NCBI RefSeq assembly: GCF_900091595.1
Contig: NZ_FMCW01000009.1
Span: forward strand, 62,001-126,000
DNA length: 64,000 nt
Direction of reading: 5' to 3'
Source: Micromonospora haikouensis
Lineage (GTDB): Bacteria; Actinomycetota; Actinomycetes; Mycobacteriales; Micromonosporaceae
Position numbers and translations under genes: made by a program. A model generated the notes under the pieces. The model was not told the DNA's origin and made no database searches. It saw only the letters and a program-made list of their open reading frames with translations. Shown in pieces: positions 8,992 to 17,496 of the stretch. Each line of letters opens with the position of its first letter. Within the stretch, counting starts at the first letter, position 1.

Positions 8992-10587
8992 ATGCGCAGA
9001 TGGTTTCCCCTGACGGCGGTCTGCCTGGGCACGTTCATGCTGCTGGTCGACGTGACGGTGGTGACGGTCGCGCTGCCGGACATGGTGCGGGACCTGGACG
9101 CGTCGTTCGGCGCGGTGCAGTGGGTGGTCGACGCGTATGCGCTGGCCCTGGCGGCGCTGGTGCTCGGGGCGGGGGCGGTGGCCGACCGGGTGGGGCACCG
9201 GGTGACGTACCTGGTGGGGGTGGTGGTGTTCGCGCTGTCGTCGCTGGCGTGCGGGCTCGCGCCCGGCGCGCAGGGGCTGGTCGCGGCGCGGGCGGCGCAG
9301 GGCCTCGGCGCGGCGGCCATGTTCGCCACGACGTTCGCGCTGTTGGACGGGGCCTACGCGGGCCGGGACCGGGGTGCCGCGTACGGGGTGTGGGGGGCGG
9401 TGTCGGGGGCGTCGGCGGCGGTGGGACCGGTGCTGGGTGGGCTGCTCACCGAGGGCGTGTCGTGGCACTGGATCTTCTTCGTGAACCTGCCGGTCAGCGC
9501 GGTGGCGCTCGGGCTGGGGGCGCGGACGCTCCCGGCGGGCCGACCGGCGGTGGGTGGGCGGGTGGACGTCGGCGGGGTGGTGGTGTTCGCCGTGGCGGCG
9601 GGCTGCGCGACGTACGCGCTGATCCGCGCGGCCGAGGCGGGCTGGTCGGATGCCGTGGTGTGGGCGGCGGCGGGCGCGGCGGCGGTGCTGCTGGCGGGGT
9701 TCGCCGTGGTGGAGTGGCGGGTCCGGCAGCCGATGTTCGACCTGGCGTTGCTGCGGGACCGGGCGTTCGTGGCGGTGCTGCTGGCGGGGCTGCTGTTGAC
9801 GTTCGCGGCGTTCGCGCCGTTGGCGTACTCGATGATCTGGTTGCAGTCGGTGCTGGGGCTGGGTCCGGTCGGCGCGGGCCTGACCGGGCTGCCGATGTCG
9901 GTGGTGGCGTTCGTGGTGTCGGCGGTGTCGGGGCGGGCGCTGCACGGCCGGCGTCCGGGCCTGGTGATCGGTGGCGGGCTGTTGTGCGTGGGGGTGGGCA
10001 GCGCGGTGACGGCGGTGCTGGTGCGCGGGGCGGCGGGCTGGCCGGCGCTGGTGCCGGGCGGGGCGGTGATCGGCGTGGGGGTGGGGCTGGCGACGCCGGC
10101 GCTGGGCGCGGTGGCGATGTCGCTGGTGCCGGCGGCGCGGGGCGGGATGGCGGCCGGCGCGGTGAACACCTGCCGGCAGCTCGGGTTCGCCTTCGGCATC
10201 GCCGCGCTGGGCAGCGTCTTCGCGGCGGGGACGCGGGGCGTCCTGCAGGCGCGGGGGGTCGCCGACGCGGCGGGGGTCGCGCACGCCGTCGCCGGCGGGC
10301 GGGTGTCGGGCCTGCTGGGGGCGGTGCCGCCGGAGGGGCGGGAGCTGCTGGCGGGGGCGACGCGGGCGGCGGCGGTGGGCGGGGTACGGGCGAGCTTCGC
10401 GGTGGCGGCCGGGGTGGGGATCGGCGCGGGCCTGCTCGTGCTCGGGCTGCTGCGGGCCGGGGCGGGTGGGCGGATTCCGGGTGCCGGGGCGGGCGGGGAC
10501 CGACCGGGCGACGGGGCGGGCGGGAACAAACCGGGTGCCGGCGGGGTTGGTTCCTCGCGTGATCGACGTACCCCTGTCAGTCCTTGA
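8992..10587 (+). CDS. MFS drug-efflux transporter, DHA2 (EmrB/QacA) family
   Basis: 531 residues, about 14 membrane segments, consistent with a 14-TM proton-drug antiporter. It shows the DHA2 motifs [20 protein letters not shown] in TM1, [16 protein letters not shown] in TM2, loop motif A-like [10 protein letters not shown] and motif C-like [15 protein letters not shown] in TM5. The C-terminal tail is Gly/Pro-rich ([20 protein letters not shown]) and overlaps the next gene by 29 nt, so the two are probably co-transcribed. The substrate is not predictable from sequence. No adjacent TetR or MarR gene is present. Confidence 0.9.
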   Translation: MRRWFPLTAVCLGTFMLLVDVTVVTVALPDMVRDLDASFGAVQWVVDAYALALAALVLGAGAVADRVGHRVTYLVGVVVFALSSLACGLAPGAQGLVAARAAQGLGAAAMFATTFALLDGAYAGRDRGAAYGVWGAVSGASAAVGPVLGGLLTEGVSWHWIFFVNLPVSAVALGLGARTLPAGRPAVGGRVDVGGVVVFAVAAGCATYALIRAAEAGWSDAVVWAAAGAAAVLLAGFAVVEWRVRQPMFDLALLRDRAFVAVLLAGLLLTFAAFAPLAYSMIWLQSVLGLGPVGAGLTGLPMSVVAFVVSAVSGRALHGRRPGLVIGGGLLCVGVGSAVTAVLVRGAAGWPALVPGGAVIGVGVGLATPALGAVAMSLVPAARGGMAAGAVNTCRQLGFAFGIAALGSVFAAGTRGVLQARGVADAAGVAHAVAGGRVSGLLGAVPPEGRELLAGATRAAAVGGVRASFAVAAGVGIGAGLLVLGLLRAGAGGRIPGAGAGGDRPGDGAGGNKPGAGGVGSSRDRRTPVSP

Positions 10588-11569
10588 CGTTGCCCCGGTC
10601 GCGGCCGGTTCCACGGCCGGCGAGGCCCTGCGGCACACCACCGACCTGGCCCGGCGGGCCGAGGAGCTGGGCTACCGGCGGTTCTGGGTGGCCGAGCACC
10701 ACAACATGCCGGCGATCGCGAGCTCCGCGCCGGCGGTGCTGATCGCGCACCTGGCCGCGCACACGAGCACGATCCGGCTGGGCTCGGGCGGGGTGATGCT
10801 GCCCAACCACGCGCCGCTGGTGGTGGCCGAGCAGTTCGGCACGCTGGAGGCGCTGCACCCGGGCCGGATCGACCTGGGCATCGGCCGGGCGCCGGGGACC
10901 GACCAGGTGACGGCGCTGGCGTTGCGCCGGACGATGGAGGGGCTGTCGGCCGAGGGGTTCCCCCGGGAGCTGGCGGACCTGATGGGCTACTTCACCGGCG
11001 AGCACGCGGGGCCGATCGTGGCGACGCCGGGGCGGGGCGAGCAGCCGCAGGTGTGGCTGCTGGGCTCCAGCGGGTTCAGCGCGCAGCTCGCGGGGCTGCT
11101 GGGGTTGCCGTTCTCGTTCGCGCACCACTTCAGCGCGCAGCACACGCTGCCGGCGTTGGCGCTGTACCGGCAGCACTTCCGGCCGTCGCGGTGGCTGTCG
11201 GAGCCGTACGCGATGGTGGCGGTGAACGCGATCTGCGCGGAGACCGACGAGCGGGCGCAGTGGCTGGCGGGGCCGTCGGCGCTGGCGTTCCTGAAGCTGC
11301 GCTCGGGGCGGCCGCAGCCGTTGGCGTCGCCGGAGGAGGCGGCGGCGTACCCGTACACGGCGGCGGAGCGGGAGTTCGTCGTGCAGCGGCGGGAGGGGCA
11401 GGCGATGGGCTCGCCGGAGACGGTGGGCCGGCAGTTGACGGAGTTGCTGGCGCGGACCGGCGCGGACGAGTTGATGCTGACGTCGATGGTGTACGACGGG
11501 GCGGACCGGGTGCGCTCGTTCGAACTGGTCGCCGAGAAGGTGGCGGGCGGGTTGCGCCGGCAGGGGTGA
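10559..11569 (+). CDS. LLM-class flavin-dependent oxidoreductase (luciferase-like)
   Basis: 336 residues, a single TIM-barrel luciferase-like domain. Landmarks include [40 protein letters not shown] and the flavin-binding [17 protein letters not shown]. These enzymes use reduced FMN or F420 for monooxygenation or hydride transfer on varied small molecules; this subgroup (FMN-dependent, bacterial luciferase-like) is common in actinobacteria and mostly uncharacterised. I chose GTG 10559 because the product then begins at the family N-terminus ([13 protein letters not shown]). It overlaps the MFS gene by 29 nt. Confidence 0.9.
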   Translation: MIDVPLSVLDVAPVAAGSTAGEALRHTTDLARRAEELGYRRFWVAEHHNMPAIASSAPAVLIAHLAAHTSTIRLGSGGVMLPNHAPLVVAEQFGTLEALHPGRIDLGIGRAPGTDQVTALALRRTMEGLSAEGFPRELADLMGYFTGEHAGPIVATPGRGEQPQVWLLGSSGFSAQLAGLLGLPFSFAHHFSAQHTLPALALYRQHFRPSRWLSEPYAMVAVNAICAETDERAQWLAGPSALAFLKLRSGRPQPLASPEEAAAYPYTAAEREFVVQRREGQAMGSPETVGRQLTELLARTGADELMLTSMVYDGADRVRSFELVAEKVAGGLRRQG

Positions 11570-11792
11570 ACCCGGCGGACCGGCGGGGGTGAACCCGGTT
11601 GGAAACGCCCGAAACACGATCTTCATACCGGCGTCACCGGTGCGTTGCGGTCGCGGCGTAACTTTGGTCCCGGTGGTGGTACGGCACTCCCCGGTCGGGA
11701 CGGGTCGGGGGTGCTGCGGTGTGGTGCACCGGGCCGGAGCTGTGCGGATTCCGCGGCTGCGGCCCGGTGCCTGCCACCTTACCTAAGCGCGG
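11570..11792. other. Convergent intergenic gap
   Basis: 223 bp between convergent genes. It begins with a direct repeat of GGGGTGAACCCGG, whose first copy overlaps the end of the upstream gene. Only a weak ACCGG/CCGGT stem is visible around 11629-11643. No coding signal and no strong terminator were seen. Confidence 0.4.
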
Positions 11793-14060
11793 TCAGCGCA
11801 GGTAGATGTTGGGCGTGGGCGGGGTCCCCATGCCGTCTCCGATGAAGAAGCCCGGGTGCGGCGGCTGGTTGTAGGCCGTGTTCTGCCAGGCGATCGCGGC
11901 GCGGTACTGCGGGTCGTGCATGAGGGTGTGGATCCGGGTGCTGGTCTGGGTCGGGGTGCTGTAGATGCGCAGGGCGCGGCTGTCGCTGGTGCGCCAAATC
12001 ACTTCTTCCCGCCAGTCGCCGAGGATGTCGCCGGAGAGCGCCGGGGTGGACTTGGTGCTGTTGTTGGAGGCGACGTCGCTGCCGGTGAGCAGCCGGGTGT
12101 CGCCGGAGGTGCCGTACTTGTCGATCTTCGTGCCGTCGAGGAGCTCGCGCACCGGGTCGGCGTCCCACCAGGCGAGGAAGTTCGCCGACGACGGCTTGCG
12201 GCCGACGTTCTGGCCCCTGGTGTTGGCCAGGTAGCTCACCGCCGACGACCAGGACTCGGCGCCGGGGCTGCCGGCCCAGATGTCGCCGGAGACGCCGCGG
12301 CCGTTGTCGCCGGAGGCGGGGGTGGACCAGATGACCTGGCCGGTGCGGGCGTCGGCGAAGTAGGAGCTGGGCTTGCTGCCGTCCTCGTCGACCTTGAAGA
12401 CCTCCAGGCCGGAGCGGCTCGGGTCGAGGTCGCCGACGTGCAGGGCGTCGCCGTGGCCGTTGTTGGTGGAGTGCAGCAGGCGGCCGTTGTCGTCGATGGT
12501 GGCGGCCCCGTAGACGATCTCCTGCCGGCCGTCGGCGTCGACGTCGGCGACGGACAGGTTGTGGTTGCCCTGCCCGGCGGCGGCGGAGTTGCCGGAGGCG
12601 TTGGAGTCGAACGTCCACCGCTTGGTGAGGGCGCCGTTGCGGAAGTCCCAGGCGGCGATGACGGCGCGGGTGTAGTAGCCCCGGGCCATGATCAGCGAGG
12701 GGCGCTGGCCGTCGAGGTACGCGGTCGCGGCGAGGAACCGGTCGACGCGGTTGCCGTAGCTGTCGCCCCAGGAGGAGACGGTGCCGCGCGGCGGGTCGTA
12801 GTTGACGGTGGACACCGCGGCACCGGTGCGGCCGTCGAACATGGTGAGGAACTCGGGGCCGGACAGGACGTACCCGCTGGAGTTGCGGTAGTCGGCCGAC
12901 GACGAGCCGATGACCTGGCCGGTGCCGGAGCGGGTGCCGTCGGCGGTCTTCATGGCCACCTCGGCGTCGCCGTCGCCGTCGTAGTCGTACACCTGGAACT
13001 GGGTGTAGTGGGCGCCGGCGCGGATGTTGCGGCCGAGGTCGACGCGCCACAGCCGGGTGCCGGTGAGGGTGTACGCGTCGACGTAGACGTTGCCGGTGTA
13101 GCCGGACTGCGAGTTGTCCTTGCTGTTGGACGGGTCCCACTTGAGGACGATCTCGTAGTCGCCGTCGCCGTCGAGGTCGCCGACGCTGGCGTCGTTGGCC
13201 GAGTAGGTGTAGGCCTCCCCGGTGGGGGTGGTGCCACCCGGCGGGACCTGCAGGGGCACGTCGAGGTAGCCGTTGGCGAACTGGAGCGCGGACGCGGACG
13301 CCGCCTGCTCGGCGCCGCCGACGACGGCCCGCACGGTGTACGCGGAGCCGGCCGCCGCCCCGGCGTCGAGGTAGTTGGTGGCGCCGGTGATCGGGCTGGC
13401 GTTGACCTTGGTGGAGCCGCGGTAGAGGTTGAACGACACCCCGGAGGTCTCGGTGCCCAGCAGCCGCCAGGAGACGAGGTTGCCGCTGCCGGAGCGGACG
13501 CTGATCAGCCCCCGGTCGAGGTTCTCCATCTGCTTGGCCCCGGCGGGCGGGGTCGTGGGCGGCGGGGTGGTGGGCGGCGGCGTGGTCGGGGGCGTGGTCG
13601 TGGGTGGGGCGCTCGTCGGGGGCGCGGTGGTGGGGGTGGTGCCGCCGGTGCAGGTCGTGCCGTTGAGGGCGAAGCTCGCCGGTACGGGGTTGCTGCTGTC
13701 GTTCCAGGAGGCGTTGAAGCCGAAGTTCGCGGTGCCGTTGGTGCCGAGCGCGGCGTTGTAGCCGGCGTCGCGGGCGGTGACCTGGGTGCCGGACTGGGTG
13801 ACGGTGGCGTTCCACGCCTGGGTGACCTGCTGGCCGGCGGTGTAGGACCAGGTGAGGGCCCAGCCGTTGATCGGGTCGCCGAGGTTGGTGACGGTGACGT
13901 CGGCGCCGAAGCCGCCGCCCCACTGGCTGCTGATCTTGTAGTCGACGCGGCAGCCGGCGGCGGCGGCCGAGGCGGCCACGGTGCCGAGGGCGCTGGCGGC
14001 GAGGGTGGTGGCCGCGACGGCGGCGGCCAGGAGGGTGCGGCGGGATGCGGTCAGGTGCAC
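11793..14060 (-). CDS. Secreted CBM2 - PL11 rhamnogalacturonan lyase
   Basis: 755 residues, secreted. Residues 1-35 form a signal peptide. Residues about 36-139 are a family 2 carbohydrate-binding module with the flanking Cys pair and WGGGFGADVTVTNLG, NGWALTWSY and FGFNASW. A Pro/Thr linker follows (about 140-176). From about 178 the PL11 catalytic region begins (MENLDRGLISV) and runs to the C-terminus, with Asp-rich calcium-binding loops such as DLDGDGDYEIVLKWDPSNSK and DYDGDGDAEVAMK. PL11 enzymes cleave the rhamnogalacturonan I backbone of pectin by beta-elimination; the CBM2 likely binds cellulose or xylan in plant walls. The GTG start has GGAGG 8 nt upstream. No uptake genes are adjacent. 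Confidence 0.93.
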   Translation of the reverse strand: MHLTASRRTLLAAAVAATTLAASALGTVAASAAAAGCRVDYKISSQWGGGFGADVTVTNLGDPINGWALTWSYTAGQQVTQAWNATVTQSGTQVTARDAGYNAALGTNGTANFGFNASWNDSSNPVPASFALNGTTCTGGTTPTTAPPTSAPPTTTPPTTPPPTTPPPTTPPAGAKQMENLDRGLISVRSGSGNLVSWRLLGTETSGVSFNLYRGSTKVNASPITGATNYLDAGAAAGSAYTVRAVVGGAEQAASASALQFANGYLDVPLQVPPGGTTPTGEAYTYSANDASVGDLDGDGDYEIVLKWDPSNSKDNSQSGYTGNVYVDAYTLTGTRLWRVDLGRNIRAGAHYTQFQVYDYDGDGDAEVAMKTADGTRSGTGQVIGSSSADYRNSSGYVLSGPEFLTMFDGRTGAAVSTVNYDPPRGTVSSWGDSYGNRVDRFLAATAYLDGQRPSLIMARGYYTRAVIAAWDFRNGALTKRWTFDSNASGNSAAAGQGNHNLSVADVDADGRQEIVYGAATIDDNGRLLHSTNNGHGDALHVGDLDPSRSGLEVFKVDEDGSKPSSYFADARTGQVIWSTPASGDNGRGVSGDIWAGSPGAESWSSAVSYLANTRGQNVGRKPSSANFLAWWDADPVRELLDGTKIDKYGTSGDTRLLTGSDVASNNSTKSTPALSGDILGDWREEVIWRTSDSRALRIYSTPTQTSTRIHTLMHDPQYRAAIAWQNTAYNQPPHPGFFIGDGMGTPPTPNIYLR

Positions 14061-14264
14061 GAGGGTGCCTCCGGGGAGGTCGGGCGGGCGCGGCGACGCG
14101 GCGGCCCCGGTGGCCTGCCCTTGGCCGCCGGGTTGCGTCCGCCGCGCTGGCGGCGGTGATCGGACATCGCATCGACGTCCATGGTTCGGCTTCGCGCCCC
14201 TGGGATGCTAGGACACCGCTTTCCCCGCCGCAACAACGTCCCGGTCCCTTGCGCCCACCCGGCT

Positions 14265-14276
14265 GACTTGGTCGAC
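14265..14276. promoter_or_regulatory. Shared dyad GACTTGGTCGAC upstream of decarboxylase
   Basis: The 12-mer GACTTGGTCGAC lies 8 bp before the decarboxylase start and recurs exactly at 16714-16725 before the TauE/SafE gene. In both places it overlaps a TCGAC-CAA-GTCGA-like dyad, which is less perfect here. It may be a binding site of the nearby Rrf2 protein. Chance recurrence is not excluded. Confidence 0.4.
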
Positions 14277-14283
14277 TCGTCGG

Positions 14284-15702
14284 ATGGCTGAGCACATGGA
14301 CCCCGAGGAGTTCCGCCGCGCCGGGCACGCGGTGGTCGACTGGATCGCGGACTACTGGGCCACCCTCGGGCAGCGCCCGGTGACCTCGCAGGACCCGCCC
14401 GGCGCGCTGGCCGCCGCGCTGCCGGCCGGGCCGACCGCGCACGGCGAGCCGGTCGCCGCGCTGCTGGCCGACCTGGACGCGCTGGTCGCGCCCCGGCTGA
14501 CCCACTGGCAGCACCCGGGCTTCTTCGGCTACTTCCCCGCCAACACCTCCGGCCCCAGCGTCCTGGGCGACCTGGTCAGCTCGGGGCTGGGGGTGCAGGG
14601 CATGCTCTGGGCCTCCGCGCCGGCCTGCACCGAGCTGGAGACGGTGATGCTGGACTGGCTGGCGGGGCTGCTCGGCCTGCCCGAGCGGTTCCGCTCCACC
14701 GGTCCCGGCGGCGGGGTGATCCAGGACTCGGCGTCGTCGGCGACGCTGGTGGCCACCCTCGCCGCGCTGCACCGGGCCAGCGGGGGCCGCTGGCGACAGG
14801 TGGGCGTCGACCGCCGCTACCGGGCGTACACCTCCACCGAGGGGCACTCGTCGATCGAGAAGGCGGCCCGCATCGCGGGGCTGGGCCGCGACGGGGTGCG
14901 GGTGGTCGCCGCCGACCCGCAGACCCTCGCCATGGACCCCGACGCGCTGCGGGCGGCGGTCCGGGCCGACGTCGCGGCCGGCGACGTGCCGGCGATCGTG
15001 GTGGCCACGATCGGCACCACCTCCACCACCGCCGTCGACCCGGTGCCGCAGATCGGGGCGATCTGCGCGGAGTACGGCGTCTGGCTGCACGTCGACGCCG
15101 CGTACGCGGGCGCGGCGGCGGTCTGCCCGGAGCTGCGCTGGTCGCACGCCGGCCTGGAGTACGCCGACTCGTACTGCTTCGACCCGCACAAGTGGCTGCT
15201 CACCGGCTTCGACTGCGACGCGTTCTGGGTGGCCGACTCGGCGGAGCTGGTGGAGGCGTTGACGGTGCTGCCGGAGTTCCTGCGCAACGCGGCGAGCGAC
15301 TCCGGGGCGGTCGTCGACTACCGGGACTGGCAGGTGCCGCTGGGCCGCCGGTTCCGTGCCCTGAAGCTGTGGTTCGTGCTGCGCTGGTACGGGGTGGAGG
15401 GGCTACGGGCGCACGTCCGCTCGCACGTGGCGCTCGCCGACCGGTTCGCCGCCCGGGTCCGCGCCGACGACCGGTTCGTCCTCGCCGCGCCGCACCCGTT
15501 CTCGCTGGTCTGTTTCCGCCTCGCCGCCGGCGACGAGGCGAGCGCCGGGCTGCTGGAGCGGGTCAACGCCACCGGCCGGGTGTTCCTCACCCACACCCGG
15601 GTCGCCGGCCGGTTCACCCTGCGCCTGGCGATCGGCTCGCCGCTGACCACGCAGGCCCACGTGGACGACGCCTGGGAGCTGGTCGCGTCGGCGGCGGGGT
15701 GA
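14284..15702 (+). CDS. Aromatic-L-amino-acid decarboxylase family PLP enzyme
   Basis: 472 residues, group II PLP decarboxylase (DDC-like). Seen: MDPEEFRRAGHAVVDWIADY at the N-terminus, the substrate-site HWQHPGFFGYFPANTS, the cofactor-region SSATLVATLAALHRA, LHVDAAYAGAAAVCPELR, and the Schiff-base lysine K303 in FDPHKWLLTGFDCD. Family members decarboxylate Trp, Phe, Tyr or L-DOPA to the amine, which fits a role in amine or secondary metabolism; the substrate here is unknown. It is divergent from the PL11 gene and convergent with the TauE exporter, with a gap of only 4 bp. The full family length suggests it is functional. Confidence 0.93.
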   Translation: MAEHMDPEEFRRAGHAVVDWIADYWATLGQRPVTSQDPPGALAAALPAGPTAHGEPVAALLADLDALVAPRLTHWQHPGFFGYFPANTSGPSVLGDLVSSGLGVQGMLWASAPACTELETVMLDWLAGLLGLPERFRSTGPGGGVIQDSASSATLVATLAALHRASGGRWRQVGVDRRYRAYTSTEGHSSIEKAARIAGLGRDGVRVVAADPQTLAMDPDALRAAVRADVAAGDVPAIVVATIGTTSTTAVDPVPQIGAICAEYGVWLHVDAAYAGAAAVCPELRWSHAGLEYADSYCFDPHKWLLTGFDCDAFWVADSAELVEALTVLPEFLRNAASDSGAVVDYRDWQVPLGRRFRALKLWFVLRWYGVEGLRAHVRSHVALADRFAARVRADDRFVLAAPHPFSLVCFRLAAGDEASAGLLERVNATGRVFLTHTRVAGRFTLRLAIGSPLTTQAHVDDAWELVASAAG

Positions 15703-15706
15703 GCGG

Positions 15707-16681
15707 TCAGCCGGCCACCGGGGCGGCGGCGGGCTCGTCCGGGGCGGGCTGGTCGGGGGTCGACTGAGCCGGCTGGGCCGTGGCGGGCTGGTCGGCGAGG
15801 GCCGCCTCGACCGTGGCGCGGGCGCGGCGGGTGCGGCGCAGCGCGCGGACGGCCAGCACGACGGCGGCGATCCAGCCGGCGGCCAGCAACGCGTAGACCG
15901 TCCACTGGGCGCCGCCGGGCAGCCCGCCGGCGCGCACCAGGGTGCGGGCGTTGGTGAGCACGATGACGCCGCCGATGACGGCGCCGAGCAGCTGGGCGGG
16001 GACGATGCGGACCAGCCAGGCGGCGATCGGTGCGGCGATGAGGCCGCCGATGAGCAGCGCGGCGACGGTCGGCAGCAGGAAGCCCTCGGTGCCGAGGCCG
16101 ATCAGGAAGCCGGCGCTGGCCGCGCCCGCGACGACGAACTCGGAGGTGTCGACCGAGCCGATGACCTTGCGGGGTTCCATCCGGCCGGAGACCAGCAGCG
16201 CCGGGGTGGCGACCGGGCCCCACCCGCCGCCGCCGGTGGCGTCGACGAAGCCGGCGACCAGGCCGAGCGGGCCGAGGAAGCGGGCGCGCAGCGGCCCGGC
16301 GGCGCGGCTGGCGCGCAGCGGCCGGGAGAAGCGCACCAGCAGGTACGCGCCGAGGGTGAACAGGATCGCGGCCATCCAGGGCGCCGCGGCCTCGGTGGAG
16401 ATCGAGCTGAGGAAGGTGGCGCCGGCGAACGCGCCCACCGCGCCGGGCAGCGCGATGCGGGCGACCACCCGCCAGTCGACGTTGCCGAACCGCCAGTGGG
16501 CCACCCCGGCGGCGAGCGTGGTGCCGATCTCGGCGAGGTGCACCGACGCCGACGCGGCGGCCGGGGCGACCCCGGCCACCAGCAGCAGGGTCGACGAGGT
16601 CAACCCGTAGGCCATGCCGAGCGAGCCGTCCACCAGTTGCGCGACGAGCCCGACCAGGGCGAGGACCAACAGCTTGCGCAC
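15707..16681 (-). CDS. TauE/SafE family sulfite exporter-like membrane protein
   Basis: 324 residues, eight or so membrane segments plus a Pro/Ala-rich cytoplasmic tail. Motifs typical of TauE/SafE: LVDGSLGMAYGLTSSTLLLV in the first repeat and GFVDATGGGGWGPVATPALL in the second. The family exports sulfite, sulfoacetate or related organosulfur anions. I chose GTG 16681 because AGGGGGC lies about 7 nt upstream; an ATG at 16705 has its purine tract directly abutting the start codon. An Rrf2 regulator lies upstream on the same strand, and a palindromic site sits 31 bp before the start, suggesting sulfur-linked control. Confidence 0.9.
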   Translation of the reverse strand: MRKLLVLALVGLVAQLVDGSLGMAYGLTSSTLLLVAGVAPAAASASVHLAEIGTTLAAGVAHWRFGNVDWRVVARIALPGAVGAFAGATFLSSISTEAAAPWMAAILFTLGAYLLVRFSRPLRASRAAGPLRARFLGPLGLVAGFVDATGGGGWGPVATPALLVSGRMEPRKVIGSVDTSEFVVAGAASAGFLIGLGTEGFLLPTVAALLIGGLIAAPIAAWLVRIVPAQLLGAVIGGVIVLTNARTLVRAGGLPGGAQWTVYALLAAGWIAAVVLAVRALRRTRRARATVEAALADQPATAQPAQSTPDQPAPDEPAAAPVAG

Positions 16682-16711
16682 GAGCGCCCCCTGACTTTTC
16701 GGCATCTCCTA

Positions 16712-16725
16712 TCGACTTGGTCGAC
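16712..16725. promoter_or_regulatory. Candidate Rrf2 operator upstream of tauE-like gene
   Basis: Perfect dyad TCGAC-TTG-GTCGA (16712-16724) in the 121-bp gap between the exporter start and the upstream Rrf2 gene. Part of it, GACTTGGTCGAC, recurs upstream of the decarboxylase at 14265. Its location at the probable promoter fits a repressor site. The regulator assignment is inference. Confidence 0.5.
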
Positions 16726-16802
16726 AATGCGGCACGAGACGGCCTCGGGTCAAGTCCCTATCGGTTAAATGTCGGGACGCTTGCGGCGGGTGGGGTTGCG
16801 GG

Positions 16803-17273
16803 TCAGCTCCAGGCGCCCGGGTCGGCGGCCAGTTCGCGGACCCGCTCGGGCATGGTGCCGTTCGCCACGTCGGCGACGGTGACCAGTTCGAGGATCTCCC
16901 GCTCGCTGGCCCGCAGGGCGATCCACACGTCCTGCAACGCGCGGGCGGCCCCCCGGTAGCCGAGCTGCTCCGGGCGCTGCCCGCGCACGTGCGCCAGCGG
17001 CCCGTCGATCACCCGGATCACCTCGGCGAGGGAGATCTCGGCGGCGGGCCGGGCCAGCCAGTAGCCGCCCTCGGGGCCACGCTGGGCGTGCACGATGCCG
17101 CCCCGGCGCAGCTGCAACAGGATGCTCTCCAGGAACTTGGGCGGGATCTCCTGGGACCTGGCGATCTGCTCGGCGGTCACCGGGCGGGCCCGCGCGGCCC
17201 CCGCACCGTCGGCGACCGCCGCCAGCTCGGCAGCCGCGCGGAGGGCGTAGTCGACCCGGGCGGAGAGACGCAT
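16803..17273 (-). CDS. Rrf2 family transcriptional regulator, cysteine-free
   Basis: 156 residues. The N-terminal winged HTH is seen in MRLSARVDYALRAAAELAAV, PVTAEQIARSQEIPPKFLES, and the wing RGPEGGYWLARPAAEISLAE. IscR, NsrR and RsrR types hold an Fe-S cluster through three cysteines in the second half; this protein contains no cysteine at all. It should therefore sense something other than an Fe-S state, as CymR/CysR-type Rrf2 proteins do in sulfur control. Its position just upstream of a TauE/SafE exporter supports sulfur regulation. It is divergent from the kinase gene. Confidence 0.9.
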   Translation of the reverse strand: MRLSARVDYALRAAAELAAVADGAGAARARPVTAEQIARSQEIPPKFLESILLQLRRGGIVHAQRGPEGGYWLARPAAEISLAEVIRVIDGPLAHVRGQRPEQLGYRGAARALQDVWIALRASEREILELVTVADVANGTMPERVRELAADPGAWS

Positions 17274-17496
17274 GCCGGTCAGGTTAGTCGCCCGCCCGAC
17301 CGGCCGGGCTGCCGGCCCTCAGCCGAACGGGGGAACCGGGCCCGCCAGGGCCGTCCCACGGGCCGGGCCGCCGACCGACCGGCCGGGCTCCACGCTGGCG
17401 CGGGCGTGGCACCATACCGGTGTCGACGGATCGACGCCGGCCGCCGGGGTCACCCCGCGGCCGGGACCGCCAGGGGCGATGGGGGCAGCCACAGCG

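Noticed and set aside
11779..15189. 3.4-kb open frame on the minus strand
   Set aside because: It covers the PL11 gene in another frame and the decarboxylase in antisense, with Arg/His/Pro low-complexity translation and no natural motifs.
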